A stretch of 39,880 nt of DNA from an uncultured bacterium (lineage in GTDB: Bacteria; Bacillota; Clostridia; Oscillospirales; Acutalibacteraceae): NCBI GenBank assembly GCA_949293385.1, contig CASFDQ010000014.1, positions 1 through 39,880 of the forward strand, given 5' to 3'. Shown in pieces: positions 24,443 to 33,570 of the stretch. Positions within the stretch are counted from its first letter, which is position 1. Each line of letters opens with the position of its first letter. Under the pieces are notes generated by a model that worked only from the letters and a program-made list of their open reading frames with translations, was not told the origin of the DNA and did not search any database. A program made the translations under genes and the position numbers.

Positions 24443-26209
24443 ATGGCAAACGGAGTTATAACCAAGGTCGCAGGCCCTCTTATAATCGCCGAGGGAATGC
24501 GCGACGCAAATATGTTCGACGTTGTAAGGGTCAGCGATAAGCGCCTTATCGGCGAAATAATCGAAATGCACGGCGATAAAGCCTCGATTCAGGTTTACGA
24601 GGAAACCTCGGGTATCGGCCCCGGTGAGGAGGTCGTATCTACCGGAATTCCGCTGTCGGTTGAGCTTGGACCCGGACTTATCGGCTCTATTTTCGACGGT
24701 ATTCAGCGTCCTCTTGCTAAAATTATGGAGGTCAGCGGTACTAACCTCGAAAGGGGAGTAGAAGTACCCTCTCTTGACCGCGAAAAGAAATGGCCCTTCG
24801 TTCCCGTAAAGGAGATCGGTGACGAGGTCGTCCCCGGCGATACCTTGGGTACCGTTCAGGAGACCGCCGTTGTTTCGCATAAAATAATGGTCCCCGATAA
24901 GATTTCGGGTAAGATCGTCGATATTAAAAAGGATTTCTACTCGGTCAAGGATATCGTGGCCAAGATCGAAACGGCTAAGGGTATCGTCGAGCTCAAAATG
25001 ATGCAGACGTGGCCCGTTCGTGTAGGCCGACCCTATAAGACCAAGCTTTCTCCCGATATTCCCCTCGTCACGGGTCAGCGCGTTATCGATACCCTCTTCC
25101 CCCTTGCAAAGGGAGGCGTGGCATCGGTTCCCGGCCCCTTCGGTTCGGGTAAGACGGTCGTTCAGCATCAGCTTGCAAAGTGGGCCGCCGCCGATATTAT
25201 CGTATATATCGGATGCGGTGAGCGCGGTAACGAAATGACCGACGTTTTGAACGAATTCCCCGAGCTTAAAGACCCCAGAACGGGCAGCTCTCTTATGGAG
25301 CGTACCGTTCTTATCGCCAATACCTCGGATATGCCGGTTGCCGCCCGTGAGGCCTCTATTTATACGGGTATTACGATCGCCGAATACTTCCGCGATATGG
25401 GCTATACCGTAGCCCTTATGGCCGACTCTACCTCCCGTTGGGCCGAGGCTCTTCGTGAAATGTCGGGCCGTCTTGAGGAAATGCCGGGCGAGGAAGGCTA
25501 TCCCGCCTACCTCGGCTCCCGTCTGGCGCAGTTCTACGAGCGCGCAGGCCGCGTAATAGTTCGCGGAAGCGAGGATATAGAAGGTGCCCTTTCGGTTATC
25601 GGAGCCGTTTCTCCTCCCGGAGGAGATATCTCCGAGCCCGTTTCTCAGGCGACCCTTCGTATAGTCAAGGTCTTCTGGGGGCTGGACGCCTCCCTTGCCT
25701 ATAAGCGTCACTTCCCTGCGATAAACTGGCTTACGAGCTATTCCCTTTATTCCGATTCCTTAGAGGATTGGTTTAAGAAAAACGTTAATTCCGAGTGGAA
25801 CGACCTTCGCGCAAGACTTATGGCCATACTTCAGGAGGAGGCCGAGCTTGAAGAGATCGTAAAGCTGGTCGGTATGGACGCTCTGTCTGCTCCCGACCGC
25901 CTTACCTTAGAGGCCGCCCGCTCGGTAAGAGAAGACTATCTGCATCAGAACGCCTTCCACGAGACCGATACCTATACCTCCCTTGATAAGCAGTATTATA
26001 TGATGTCGGCCCTTATGGAATACTACGTAAGATCGCAGACGGCGGTTAAAAACGGCGCCGATATCGAAAAGATAGTTGCCCTGCCGTCTAGGGAGCGTAT
26101 CGGACGTCTTAAGTACGTCACCGAAGATAAGGTGAAAGTCGAGTATGACGCAATTCTTGCTCAGCTTGCCGAAGAACTCGACCGCGCGGCTGAAAATACC
26201 GAGAACTAA
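24443..26209 (+). CDS. ntpA: V-type ATPase catalytic subunit A
   Basis: 588 residues. Walker A GPFGSGKT occupies 231-238 and a catalytic Glu lies in GCGERGNEM. The [17 protein letters not shown] block is the invariant nucleotide-site segment. The ~90-residue insertion before the P-loop that separates V-type A from F-type beta is present (residues ~110-205). Length matches Enterococcus NtpA (593). It hydrolyses ATP in the A3B3 head. Intein insertion, common in this gene elsewhere, is absent. Confidence 0.97.
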   Translation: MANGVITKVAGPLIIAEGMRDANMFDVVRVSDKRLIGEIIEMHGDKASIQVYEETSGIGPGEEVVSTGIPLSVELGPGLIGSIFDGIQRPLAKIMEVSGTNLERGVEVPSLDREKKWPFVPVKEIGDEVVPGDTLGTVQETAVVSHKIMVPDKISGKIVDIKKDFYSVKDIVAKIETAKGIVELKMMQTWPVRVGRPYKTKLSPDIPLVTGQRVIDTLFPLAKGGVASVPGPFGSGKTVVQHQLAKWAAADIIVYIGCGERGNEMTDVLNEFPELKDPRTGSSLMERTVLIANTSDMPVAAREASIYTGITIAEYFRDMGYTVALMADSTSRWAEALREMSGRLEEMPGEEGYPAYLGSRLAQFYERAGRVIVRGSEDIEGALSVIGAVSPPGGDISEPVSQATLRIVKVFWGLDASLAYKRHFPAINWLTSYSLYSDSLEDWFKKNVNSEWNDLRARLMAILQEEAELEEIVKLVGMDALSAPDRLTLEAARSVREDYLHQNAFHETDTYTSLDKQYYMMSALMEYYVRSQTAVKNGADIEKIVALPSRERIGRLKYVTEDKVKVEYDAILAQLAEELDRAAENTEN

Positions 26210-26220
26210 GGAGGAAAGAT

Positions 26221-27585
26221 ATGGCTAAGGAATACAGAACCATCCGCGAGGTCGCAGGACCTCTTATGATGGTAAGCGACGTAGAAAACGTCAAATACGA
26301 TGAGCTTGGCGAGATCGAGCTTCCCTCGGGTGAGACGAGACGCTGTAAGGTTCTTGAGGTAAATGGCTCAAACGCCCTTTTGCAGCTTTTTGAAAGCAGT
26401 GCGGGTATAAATCTTCAGGACTCAAAGGTCCGTTTCCTCGGTCGCTCTATGGAGCTTGCCGTTTCGCCCGATATGCTTTCCCGCGTTTTCGACGGACTCG
26501 GCCGTCCTATTGACGGAGGTCCCTCGATAATCCCCGAAAAGCGTCTCGACGTTAACGGAAAGCCTATGAATCCCGCCGCACGTAACTATCCTCAGGAGTT
26601 TATTCAGACGGGAATTTCGGCTATCGACGGACTTAATACCCTCGTCCGCGGTCAGAAGCTTCCCATCTTCTCGGCTTCGGGTCTTCCTCATTCGAATCTT
26701 GCGGCGCAGATCGCCCGTCAGGCAACCGTTCGCGGCGACGGGGAGCAGTTCGCCGTCGTTTTCGCCGCTATGGGTATAACCTTCGAGGAGTCTAACTATT
26801 TTATCAATTCCTTTAAGGAGACCGGCGCTATCGATAGAACGGTTATGTTTATAAACCTTGCTAACGACCCCGCTATCGAGCGTATCGCGACCCCGAAAAT
26901 GGCTCTTACCTGCGCCGAATATCTTGCCTTCGAGCTTGGTATGCAGGTGCTTGTAATTATGACCGATATAACCAACTATGCCGACGCCCTTCGTGAGGTT
27001 TCGGCCGCCCGTAAGGAGGTCCCCGGCCGCCGCGGATACCCCGGCTATATGTATACCGACCTTGCTACCCTCTACGAGCGCGCAGGACGTCTTAAGGGTA
27101 AGGACGGCTCCATAACCCTTATTCCTATTCTGACTATGCCCGAGGACGATAAGACTCATCCTATTCCCGACCTTACGGGATATATTACCGAGGGTCAGAT
27201 AATCCTTTCCCGTGAGCTTTACCGTAAGGGTATAACTCCCCCCATCGACGTTCTGCCCTCCCTTTCCCGACTTAAGGATAAGGGTATCGGCGAGGGACGT
27301 ACCCGTAAGGATCACGCCGCCACTATGAATCAGCTTTTTGCCGCCTATGCCCGAGGCAAGGACGCAAAGGAGCTTATGGTAATTCTCGGTGAGGCCGCCC
27401 TCACCGCAACCGACAAGCTTTACGCGGAGTTTGCCGACCGTTTTGAAAAGGAATACGTTTCTCAGGGCTATTCCGCCAACCGTACCATCGAAGAGACTCT
27501 TGATCTCGGCTGGAAGCTTCTCCGTATTCTGCCCCGAAGCGAGCTTAAGCGTATAAGCGACGAGATGCTCGATAAGTACTACTGA
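26221..27585 (+). CDS. ntpB: V-type ATPase subunit B (non-catalytic)
   Basis: 454 residues, the regulatory partner of subunit A. The canonical P-loop is replaced by [16 protein letters not shown], as expected for V-type B. Family blocks [20 protein letters not shown] and [20 protein letters not shown] are intact, including the arginine finger region after ERAGR. It follows ntpA by eleven bases with AAGGAGG. Confidence 0.97.
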   Translation: MAKEYRTIREVAGPLMMVSDVENVKYDELGEIELPSGETRRCKVLEVNGSNALLQLFESSAGINLQDSKVRFLGRSMELAVSPDMLSRVFDGLGRPIDGGPSIIPEKRLDVNGKPMNPAARNYPQEFIQTGISAIDGLNTLVRGQKLPIFSASGLPHSNLAAQIARQATVRGDGEQFAVVFAAMGITFEESNYFINSFKETGAIDRTVMFINLANDPAIERIATPKMALTCAEYLAFELGMQVLVIMTDITNYADALREVSAARKEVPGRRGYPGYMYTDLATLYERAGRLKGKDGSITLIPILTMPEDDKTHPIPDLTGYITEGQIILSRELYRKGITPPIDVLPSLSRLKDKGIGEGRTRKDHAATMNQLFAAYARGKDAKELMVILGEAALTATDKLYAEFADRFEKEYVSQGYSANRTIEETLDLGWKLLRILPRSELKRISDEMLDKYY

Positions 27586-27613
27586 TTAACCGACCCGAAA
27601 GGACTGAAGAAAA

Positions 27614-28285
27614 TTGGCCGTTCTTAACGTGAACCCCACGCGAATGGAACTGACGCGCCTGAAAAAGCAGCTCACTACCGCCGTAAGAGGTCATAAACTG
27701 CTTAAAGACAAGCGCGATGAGCTTATGCGCCGATATCTCGACCTTATCCGCGAAAACCGAACCCTTCGCGAGGAGGTCGAAGCCGAGATAAAAGAGGCAA
27801 ACGGTCATTTTGTAAAGGCTACGGGCGTTATGTCGAAGGAAAGCCTCGATACCGCCCTTCTTGTTCCTAAGCAGGAGGCCTACCTCAGCGTCGGCTCTAA
27901 AAACGTAATGAGTGTCGACATCCCTGTTTACAGTATCGACTGGCGAACGGGGGACACCTCCGACGTCTACAGCTACGGCTTCGCCTCAACCTCCTTTGAG
28001 CTGGACGAAGCGGTAGACAGGGTAAACGCCCTTCTGCCCAAAATGTTAAAGCTTGCCGAGGTCGAAAAGGCTACGAGCCTTATGGCGGGGGAGATAGAGA
28101 AGACGAGACGAAGGGTAAACGCCCTTGAGCACGTTATGATCCCGCGCTACCGCGAAACCATTCGTATGATAACAATGAAGCTGGAGGAAAACGACCGCTC
28201 CTCCAGAGCAAGACTTATGAAGGTCAAGGATATGATGATAAAGCAGACTATTGAAAATCGTCAGGCGAATCCCGATACTATTTAG
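27614..28285 (+). CDS. ntpD: V-type ATPase subunit D (central axle)
   Basis: 223 residues: two long helices (residues ~5-75 and ~125-200) that form the rotating axle in the A3B3 head. The start is NVNPTRMELTRLKKQL and the later block is RRVNALEHVMIPRYRETIRM, both diagnostic. It initiates at TTG (27614) after AAAGGA. argH follows after eleven bases, with no terminator between them. Confidence 0.93.
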   Translation: MAVLNVNPTRMELTRLKKQLTTAVRGHKLLKDKRDELMRRYLDLIRENRTLREEVEAEIKEANGHFVKATGVMSKESLDTALLVPKQEAYLSVGSKNVMSVDIPVYSIDWRTGDTSDVYSYGFASTSFELDEAVDRVNALLPKMLKLAEVEKATSLMAGEIEKTRRRVNALEHVMIPRYRETIRMITMKLEENDRSSRARLMKVKDMMIKQTIENRQANPDTI

Positions 28286-28296
28286 GAGTTTTTTTA

Positions 28297-29670
28297 ATGA
28301 GCGAAAAAATGTGGGCAGGCCGCTTTAAAAAGCAGCTTGACTCGGAAGTAAACGATTTTAATTCTTCGATAAGGGTCGACTGCCGTATGTATAAAAGTGA
28401 CATCGGCGGCTCTATGGCCCACGCGGCAATGCTTGCCCGTCAGGGAATAATCGGCGAGGAGGATGCCGAGGCGATAATCGGCGGCCTCGAAGGAATTTTA
28501 GCCGATCTTGATAGCGGCGCCCTCACCTTCGATATGACGGCCGAGGACATACATATGTTTGTAGAAGCCGAGCTTACGAAGAGAATAGGCGATAGGGGTA
28601 AAAAGCTTCATACCGCCCGTAGCCGCAACGATCAGGTTGCCCTCGACGTAAGGCTTTATCTTCGCGATGAGGTTGAGGAGATCAAAGAGCTTCTTAAAAA
28701 CCTTATTACCGTAATTGCCGATAAGGCCGAGACCTATAAGGCTACCGTTATGCCCGGTTATACCCATCTTCAGCGGGCTCAGCCCATAACCTTCGGTCAT
28801 CATTTAATGGCCTATGCTCAGATGTTCCTACGCGATATCGAAAGGCTTCGTGACGCCTCCGACCGTATGAATTTTTCGCCCCTCGGCTCCTGCGCCCTTG
28901 CGGGTACGACCTATCCTACCGACCGCCGTTTTGTGGCCGAAAAGCTCGGGATGAAGGGTATCTGCGAAAACAGTCTCGACGGAGTAAGCGATCGCGACTT
29001 TGCGGTTGAGCTCGCTAATGCCTGCGCCCTTATTATGATGCATCTTTCCCGTTTCTCCGAGGAGATAATCCTCTGGTCAAGCTGGGAGTTTAAGTTTATC
29101 GAGCTTGACGATGCCTATTCGACCGGCTCATCCATTATGCCTCAAAAGAAAAACCCTGACATTTCCGAGCTGGTAAGAGGAAAAACGGGACGGGTCTACG
29201 GCGACCTTATAACCCTTCTCACAATGCTTAAGGGACTTCCTCTCGCCTATAATAAGGATATGCAGGAGGATAAGGAGGCCGTTTTCGACAGCATCGACAC
29301 CGTAAAGCAGTGCCTTTCTATATTTGCTCCAATGCTCGATACTATGACCGTAATCGAGAAAAATATGCTTGATGCCGCCGCAAAAGGCTTTATAAACGCC
29401 ACCGACGTGGCCGACTATCTAACCAAGAAGGGAACCCCCTTCAGAACGGCATATAAAATTTCGGGAACCTTGGTTGCCTACTGTATCGATAAGGGAACGG
29501 TTTTAGAAAAGCTTTCCCTCGACGAGTTTAAGAGCTTCAGCGAGGTCTTCGAAGCCGATATCTACGACGCCATAAACCTCGAAAACTGCACCTTCAGAAG
29601 AAACAGCGAAGGCGGAACCGCAGTAGAATCTGTCGAAGCCCAGATAGCTTCGGTAAGAAGCAAGCTTTGA
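28297..29670 (+). CDS. argH: argininosuccinate lyase
   Basis: Cleaves argininosuccinate to arginine and fumarate, the last step of arginine synthesis. 457 residues, fumarase/aspartase superfamily. TARSRNDQ (106-113), GYTHLQRAQP (154-163) and the mobile signature loop GSSIMPQKKNPD (277-288) with its catalytic Ser are all intact. Its position directly behind the ATPase operon, without argG, is unusual. The WAGRF and ESVEAQI ends match full-length enzymes, so it is not truncated. Confidence 0.95.
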   Translation: MSEKMWAGRFKKQLDSEVNDFNSSIRVDCRMYKSDIGGSMAHAAMLARQGIIGEEDAEAIIGGLEGILADLDSGALTFDMTAEDIHMFVEAELTKRIGDRGKKLHTARSRNDQVALDVRLYLRDEVEEIKELLKNLITVIADKAETYKATVMPGYTHLQRAQPITFGHHLMAYAQMFLRDIERLRDASDRMNFSPLGSCALAGTTYPTDRRFVAEKLGMKGICENSLDGVSDRDFAVELANACALIMMHLSRFSEEIILWSSWEFKFIELDDAYSTGSSIMPQKKNPDISELVRGKTGRVYGDLITLLTMLKGLPLAYNKDMQEDKEAVFDSIDTVKQCLSIFAPMLDTMTVIEKNMLDAAAKGFINATDVADYLTKKGTPFRTAYKISGTLVAYCIDKGTVLEKLSLDEFKSFSEVFEADIYDAINLENCTFRRNSEGGTAVESVEAQIASVRSKL

Positions 29671-29677
29671 TTAAACT

Positions 29678-30036
29678 AAAAAAGCACCTCGTAAGGCAGT
29701 TATGATTAGGGATAAAATTAGGACATATGTGTCTTTGCGGATACATATGTCCTTCTGATTTTGTAAAAATCGATAGCGAGCGTAGGGCGCGAAAAGAAAA
29801 TCGGCCTTACCCCGACGGGTCATTCTGAGCGTAAGTCGAAATTTTGCGACAATGAGATCCCGTCACCTGCGGTGCCGCGCTACGCGTTCGACAGGCTCAG
29901 GCAAGACCCATTGTCGCAGGTATAGTCGCAAAATCGCCATAGGCGGAATCTCGTCGGAGAACAAAACTATTCCGCCGCGCCCTACAACGATTACCGCAAA
30001 TCCCTATCATTACCCGCTATACGAGGTGCTTTTTTT
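29678..30036. terminator. bidirectional terminator split by a 326-nt insertion
   Basis: AAAAAAGCACCTCGTA (29678-29693), right after argH, is the exact reverse complement of TACGAGGTGCTTTTTT (30020-30035), which overlaps the stop of the convergent exporter gene. Together they would make a 16-bp terminator stem with A/T runs for both genes, but 326 nt lie in the loop. That insert has its own imperfect ends (GTTATGATTAGGGAT and the complement of GTAATGATAGGGAT), a GGACATATGTGTC hairpin at 29721-29752, and element E. Confidence 0.75.
29813..29959 (+). repeat. dispersed palindromic element E, copy 2
   Basis: The same-orientation copy of 7856-8001. It is flanked by TAGGGCGCG (29782-29790) and its complement CGCGCCCTA (about 29976-29984). 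It lies inside the split terminator. The only ORFs through it are antisense shadows. Confidence 0.8.
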
Positions 30037-31858
30037 ACGACTGCATCGTTTTATAGGTATAAAATTCGCCTTTTTTGGCCATAAGTTCATTGTAGGTTCC
30101 GAACTCGACACATCTTCCGTCCCGCATGACCGCGATCTTGTCGGCGTTTCGAATGGTCGAAAGTCTGTGAGCGACAATAAAGGTGGTCTTGTCCTTTGTC
30201 AGGTTGTTTATAGCGTTCTGGATCTCGGCCTCGCTGACCGTATCAAGGGCGCTGGTGGCCTCGTCGAAGATAATAACGTCGGGCTTTCTGATGATCGCTC
30301 GTGCGATAGATATCCTTTGACGCTGACCGCCCGAAAGCTTGTCTCCGTGCTCGCCGATAGAGGTGTTAAGTCCGTCGGGAAGCTTGGATATAACGTGGCG
30401 TAGGTTTGCCGCCTCGACCGCCGCCATAACCTCCTCGTCGCTGACGTTTGTGCGTCCGTAGGTGATGTTGTCGCGGATGGTTCCGCTGAATAGGATGGTG
30501 TTCTGCGGAACGACGGCTATGTGCTTACGGTAGGACTGAAGATCAAGGTCCTTCGAGTTCTTTCCGTCGATAAACATATCGCCCTCGGTGGGTCTGAAAA
30601 AGCCGATGGCCATATTTATTATGGTGGTCTTTCCCGAGCCCGATTCGCCGACCAGCGCTATGGTTTCGCCGGGGTTTATTTTAAGATTAAGGTTATTAAG
30701 AACCTTTCTGTCGTCGTCGGCATAGTGGAAGCAGATGTCCTTAAATTCGTACTCGCCCCTGAGCGTGGTCATCTTCTGCTTGCCCTTATAGTCCTCAACG
30801 TCGAAGGAGGAAAGTATCTCGCCGATAGAATGAACGCTTTCGGTACCCTTTGTGATAATGGGAAGAAGAGCGACTATTCCCGAAACCTTGGCCACAAGGC
30901 TGGTAAAATAGGTCTGATAAAGGGAGACGTCGCCGACCTCTATCTCGCCGTTTACCGCAAGAACTATGGAGCAAACGAGGCAGAGTATCTGAAAAACGTT
31001 GAATATTACCCAGCTTACCGAGCCGAAAAGCGACTGGATCATATCGAGCTTATAGCCCCGCTTTGCAACGTTGGTCACCTGACCCGTAAGCTTTTCGATC
31101 TCGTCGTTCTCCAGCGCGTGGGCGCGGGTTATGGGAACGAGCTCCACCATATCCATAACCTTCGAGGAGGTGCTTTCCATTTCCTGACGGAAAAGGTGAT
31201 TTTCCTTACTCATACTCTTCTTAAAGGGGAGCATCGTAAGCACCGCAACGGGTATGGTAACGAGGAATATCAAAAATACGATAATGTTTTTCGAAACGAC
31301 CACCGCAATGGTTACCGACATACTGAGAAGTACGTCGAGGGCCGTGTTGAATATCTGTGAGGATAGGGCCTCTACCGCCTCAACGTCGCGCATGACCTTA
31401 GACTGTATCTTACCCGATTGCATTTCCTTATGAAAGGAGATGGAAAGCTGCTGCAGCTTTCGTATCATGGCGCCGCGAAGTCCCGCCTCAACGTTTCGTC
31501 TCGCAATACTGAAGTATTTCACGTGAAGCATGTGGAAGGGGATATTCAGCATAAGCACGCCCACCGCAACCGCCACGTTGATAATGATCTGCGTGAGGGC
31601 GTCTGCAGGCTGCGCTACGGCAATATTTATAAGATTTGCCGTAATTATCGGCAGCACCCAGGTCGGTGAGACCTTGATGGCGTAAAAGAGCGCCGAAAGA
31701 AGAAGCTTCCATTTATGAGTTCGGTAGAGCTTAAAAAGAATCTTGAAAGCACCGCGCTTTTTCTCGGTGTAGGTTCTTATAAAGTCGTTCTCCTCCCGAA
31801 CTATTTCGGCATCGCTGAAATGTGAATGTTTCTCATGTTTTTGGTCTTTGTTTAACAT
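30035..31858 (-). CDS. ABC exporter, fused membrane and ATPase domains (MsbA/MDR type)
   Basis: 607 residues from MLNKDQKHEKHSHF (GGGGTGA upstream); an ATG eleven codons earlier lacks a site. Six membrane helices lie between about residues 45 and 320. The nucleotide-binding domain has Walker A GESGSGKTT, signature LSGGQRQR and Walker B VIIFDEATSALD, plus a Q-loop (PQNTILFSGTI) and a switch His (VAHRLSTIR). A single half-transporter gene would act as a homodimer. Lipids, peptides or drugs are typical cargo for the family; nothing here specifies which. The His-rich soluble start is unremarkable. Confidence 0.9.
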   Translation of the reverse strand: MLNKDQKHEKHSHFSDAEIVREENDFIRTYTEKKRGAFKILFKLYRTHKWKLLLSALFYAIKVSPTWVLPIITANLINIAVAQPADALTQIIINVAVAVGVLMLNIPFHMLHVKYFSIARRNVEAGLRGAMIRKLQQLSISFHKEMQSGKIQSKVMRDVEAVEALSSQIFNTALDVLLSMSVTIAVVVSKNIIVFLIFLVTIPVAVLTMLPFKKSMSKENHLFRQEMESTSSKVMDMVELVPITRAHALENDEIEKLTGQVTNVAKRGYKLDMIQSLFGSVSWVIFNVFQILCLVCSIVLAVNGEIEVGDVSLYQTYFTSLVAKVSGIVALLPIITKGTESVHSIGEILSSFDVEDYKGKQKMTTLRGEYEFKDICFHYADDDRKVLNNLNLKINPGETIALVGESGSGKTTIINMAIGFFRPTEGDMFIDGKNSKDLDLQSYRKHIAVVPQNTILFSGTIRDNITYGRTNVSDEEVMAAVEAANLRHVISKLPDGLNTSIGEHGDKLSGGQRQRISIARAIIRKPDVIIFDEATSALDTVSEAEIQNAINNLTKDKTTFIVAHRLSTIRNADKIAVMRDGRCVEFGTYNELMAKKGEFYTYKTMQS

Positions 31859-31874
31859 AAAAATCACCCCATAA

Positions 31875-31927
31875 ATGATAAATTTTATCATCCACCTACA
31901 TTATATACTGACCCTCGGAAATTGCAA
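31875..31927 (-). promoter_or_regulatory. promoter and operator-like palindrome of the ABC exporter
   Basis: TTGCAA (31927-31922) and TATAAT (31905-31900) on the minus strand are 16 bases apart. A perfect 17-base palindrome ATGATAAA-T-TTTATCAT (31875-31891) covers the predicted transcript start, the position of a classic repressor operator. Confidence 0.65.
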
Positions 31928-31960
31928 GCAATTTATTTGCAAAAATCAAAAGTTTTTTGT

Positions 31961-31989
31961 TTGACATAAGGGTATGATTATAGTAAAAT
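31961..31989 (+). promoter_or_regulatory. upstream promoter toward murA
   Basis: TTGACA (31961-31966), 17-base spacer, TAAAAT (31984-31989). Confidence 0.7.
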
Positions 31990-32033
31990 ATAATAGTTAT
32001 GTTATGTACAGAAACGGTCTTTTTAAAACCCTG

Positions 32034-32062
32034 TTGACATAATGCCTAAATCGGTATACAAT
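32034..32062 (+). promoter_or_regulatory. proximal promoter toward murA
   Basis: TTGACA (32034-32039), 17-base spacer, TACAAT (32057-32062). It leaves a ~150-nt untranslated leader that contains a GGAAT/ATTCC hairpin (about 32072-32096) and no recognised riboswitch. Confidence 0.75.
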
Positions 32063-32216
32063 ACAAGGTGTGGAATCTACTATATTGTGGTATTCCGCTT
32101 AGTTTTGTTCTTGGGCATACTAATTATGCTAAGCAAAGACGAAAGATCCTCCTTTTAAAAACGGGCTCGGATCATTCGTCACCTTATCGCGAAATACTTA
32201 TTAGGGAAGTGCCGTC

Positions 32217-33503
32217 TTGGATAAATTTATAGTAAACGGAGGAAACAGGCTGGTCGGACGCATTTGCGTAAGCGGTGCCAAAAATGCCGCGGTTGCGATT
32301 TTGCCTGCGGTCCTGCTTGCTGATTCTCCTTGCGTAATTGAAAACGTCCCCGATATTTCCGACGTTCACGGAATACTTCGCGCCTTAAGCGGTCTCGGCT
32401 GTACCGTAACCCCTCTTTCCCGTACCTCCTTCGAGATCGACCCTACCGGAGCGAATTCTTATATAGTAAATAAGGAAATGGCTCAGGGTATGCGCGCCTC
32501 GAGTTATTTTTTGGGTGCCCTTCTCGGAAGAAGCCTGCGTGCCAAGGTTGCTCCTCCCGGAGGCTGTGCTATAGGCCTTCGCCCCATCGATCAGCATATC
32601 AAGGGCTTCGAGGCTTTAGGTGCTAAGGTGACTATCGAATCGGGTATGGTCGTAGCCCGCGCCGAAAAGCTTATGGGCGGCTCGGTATACCTCGATATGG
32701 TCTCGGTAGGCGCTACGGTCAACATTATGATCGCCGCCGCAAAGGCCAAGGGTATGACGGTTATCGAAAACGCCGCAAGAGAGCCTCATATCGTCGATCT
32801 GGCCAACTTCCTTAACTCTATGGGTGCCGATATAATGGGCGCGGGAACCTCGGTTATAAAGATCCGCGGCGTTGAGCGTTTAAGAGGAACCTCTTACAGT
32901 ATAATCCCCGATCAGATCGAGGCCGGAACCTATATGGTAGCCGCCGCCGCAACAAAAGGCGACGTCGTTATAAGTAACGTTATCCCTAAGCACTTAGAGT
33001 CGATAATCGCCAAGCTCAAGGAAGCGGGCGTTACGGTCGAGGAAGGGGACGAGTTCGTAAGAGTTACTATGGACAAGCGTCCGGGCAGATGTAACGTTAA
33101 AACTATGCCACACCCCGGCTTCCCCACCGATATGCAGCCGCAGTTTGCGACCCTGCTTGCCATCGCCGACGGAACCTCTATAGTTACCGAAAGCGTTTGG
33201 GAGAGCCGTTTCCGCTACGTTGAGCAGCTTACCTTTATGGGAGCCGATATTCAGGTCGACGGAAAATCGGCAATAATCTCGGGAACCGAGCGTCTTAAGG
33301 CCGCCCCCGTAAAGGCCGACGACCTCAGAGCGGGAGCCGCTATGATAATTGCGGGACTCGTTGCCGAGGGTCAGACCGAAATTGCCGATATCGAATATAT
33401 TGACCGCGGATATGAGCAGGTAGTCGAAAAGCTTACCGCCGTCGGCGCCGATATAAAACGCGTATCCGACGAAAACATCGGATATTCTTTGAAAGCGAAT
33501 TAA
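32217..33503 (+). CDS. murA: UDP-N-acetylglucosamine 1-carboxyvinyltransferase
   Basis: First committed step of peptidoglycan synthesis: transfers enolpyruvate from PEP to UDP-GlcNAc. 428 residues. Lys22 in SGAKNAA binds substrate. Cys117 in PPGGCAIGLRPID is the PEP-attacking, fosfomycin-alkylated residue, so the enzyme is of the sensitive Cys type. Translation begins at TTG (32217) after AGGGAAGTG; no in-frame ATG fits the family N-terminus. Firmicutes often have two MurA paralogues, and I cannot say which this is. It leads a small unit with walJ and rlmH. Confidence 0.95.
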   Translation: MDKFIVNGGNRLVGRICVSGAKNAAVAILPAVLLADSPCVIENVPDISDVHGILRALSGLGCTVTPLSRTSFEIDPTGANSYIVNKEMAQGMRASSYFLGALLGRSLRAKVAPPGGCAIGLRPIDQHIKGFEALGAKVTIESGMVVARAEKLMGGSVYLDMVSVGATVNIMIAAAKAKGMTVIENAAREPHIVDLANFLNSMGADIMGAGTSVIKIRGVERLRGTSYSIIPDQIEAGTYMVAAAATKGDVVISNVIPKHLESIIAKLKEAGVTVEEGDEFVRVTMDKRPGRCNVKTMPHPGFPTDMQPQFATLLAIADGTSIVTESVWESRFRYVEQLTFMGADIQVDGKSAIISGTERLKAAPVKADDLRAGAAMIIAGLVAEGQTEIADIEYIDRGYEQVVEKLTAVGADIKRVSDENIGYSLKAN

Positions 33504-33570
33504 AAGATCCGTAGGGCGGGGGCTTGCTCCCGCCGTTTATTATATTATATATAATGTGTGAGGTGAGGAT

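Noticed and set aside
29852-30403. Plus-strand ORF of 183 codons
   Set aside because: It is antisense to the exporter and runs into element E; the composition is that of a shadow frame.
32126-32158. Ten-codon leader peptide before murA (MLSKDERSSF)
   Set aside because: No ribosome-binding site and no codon bias pointing to attenuation.
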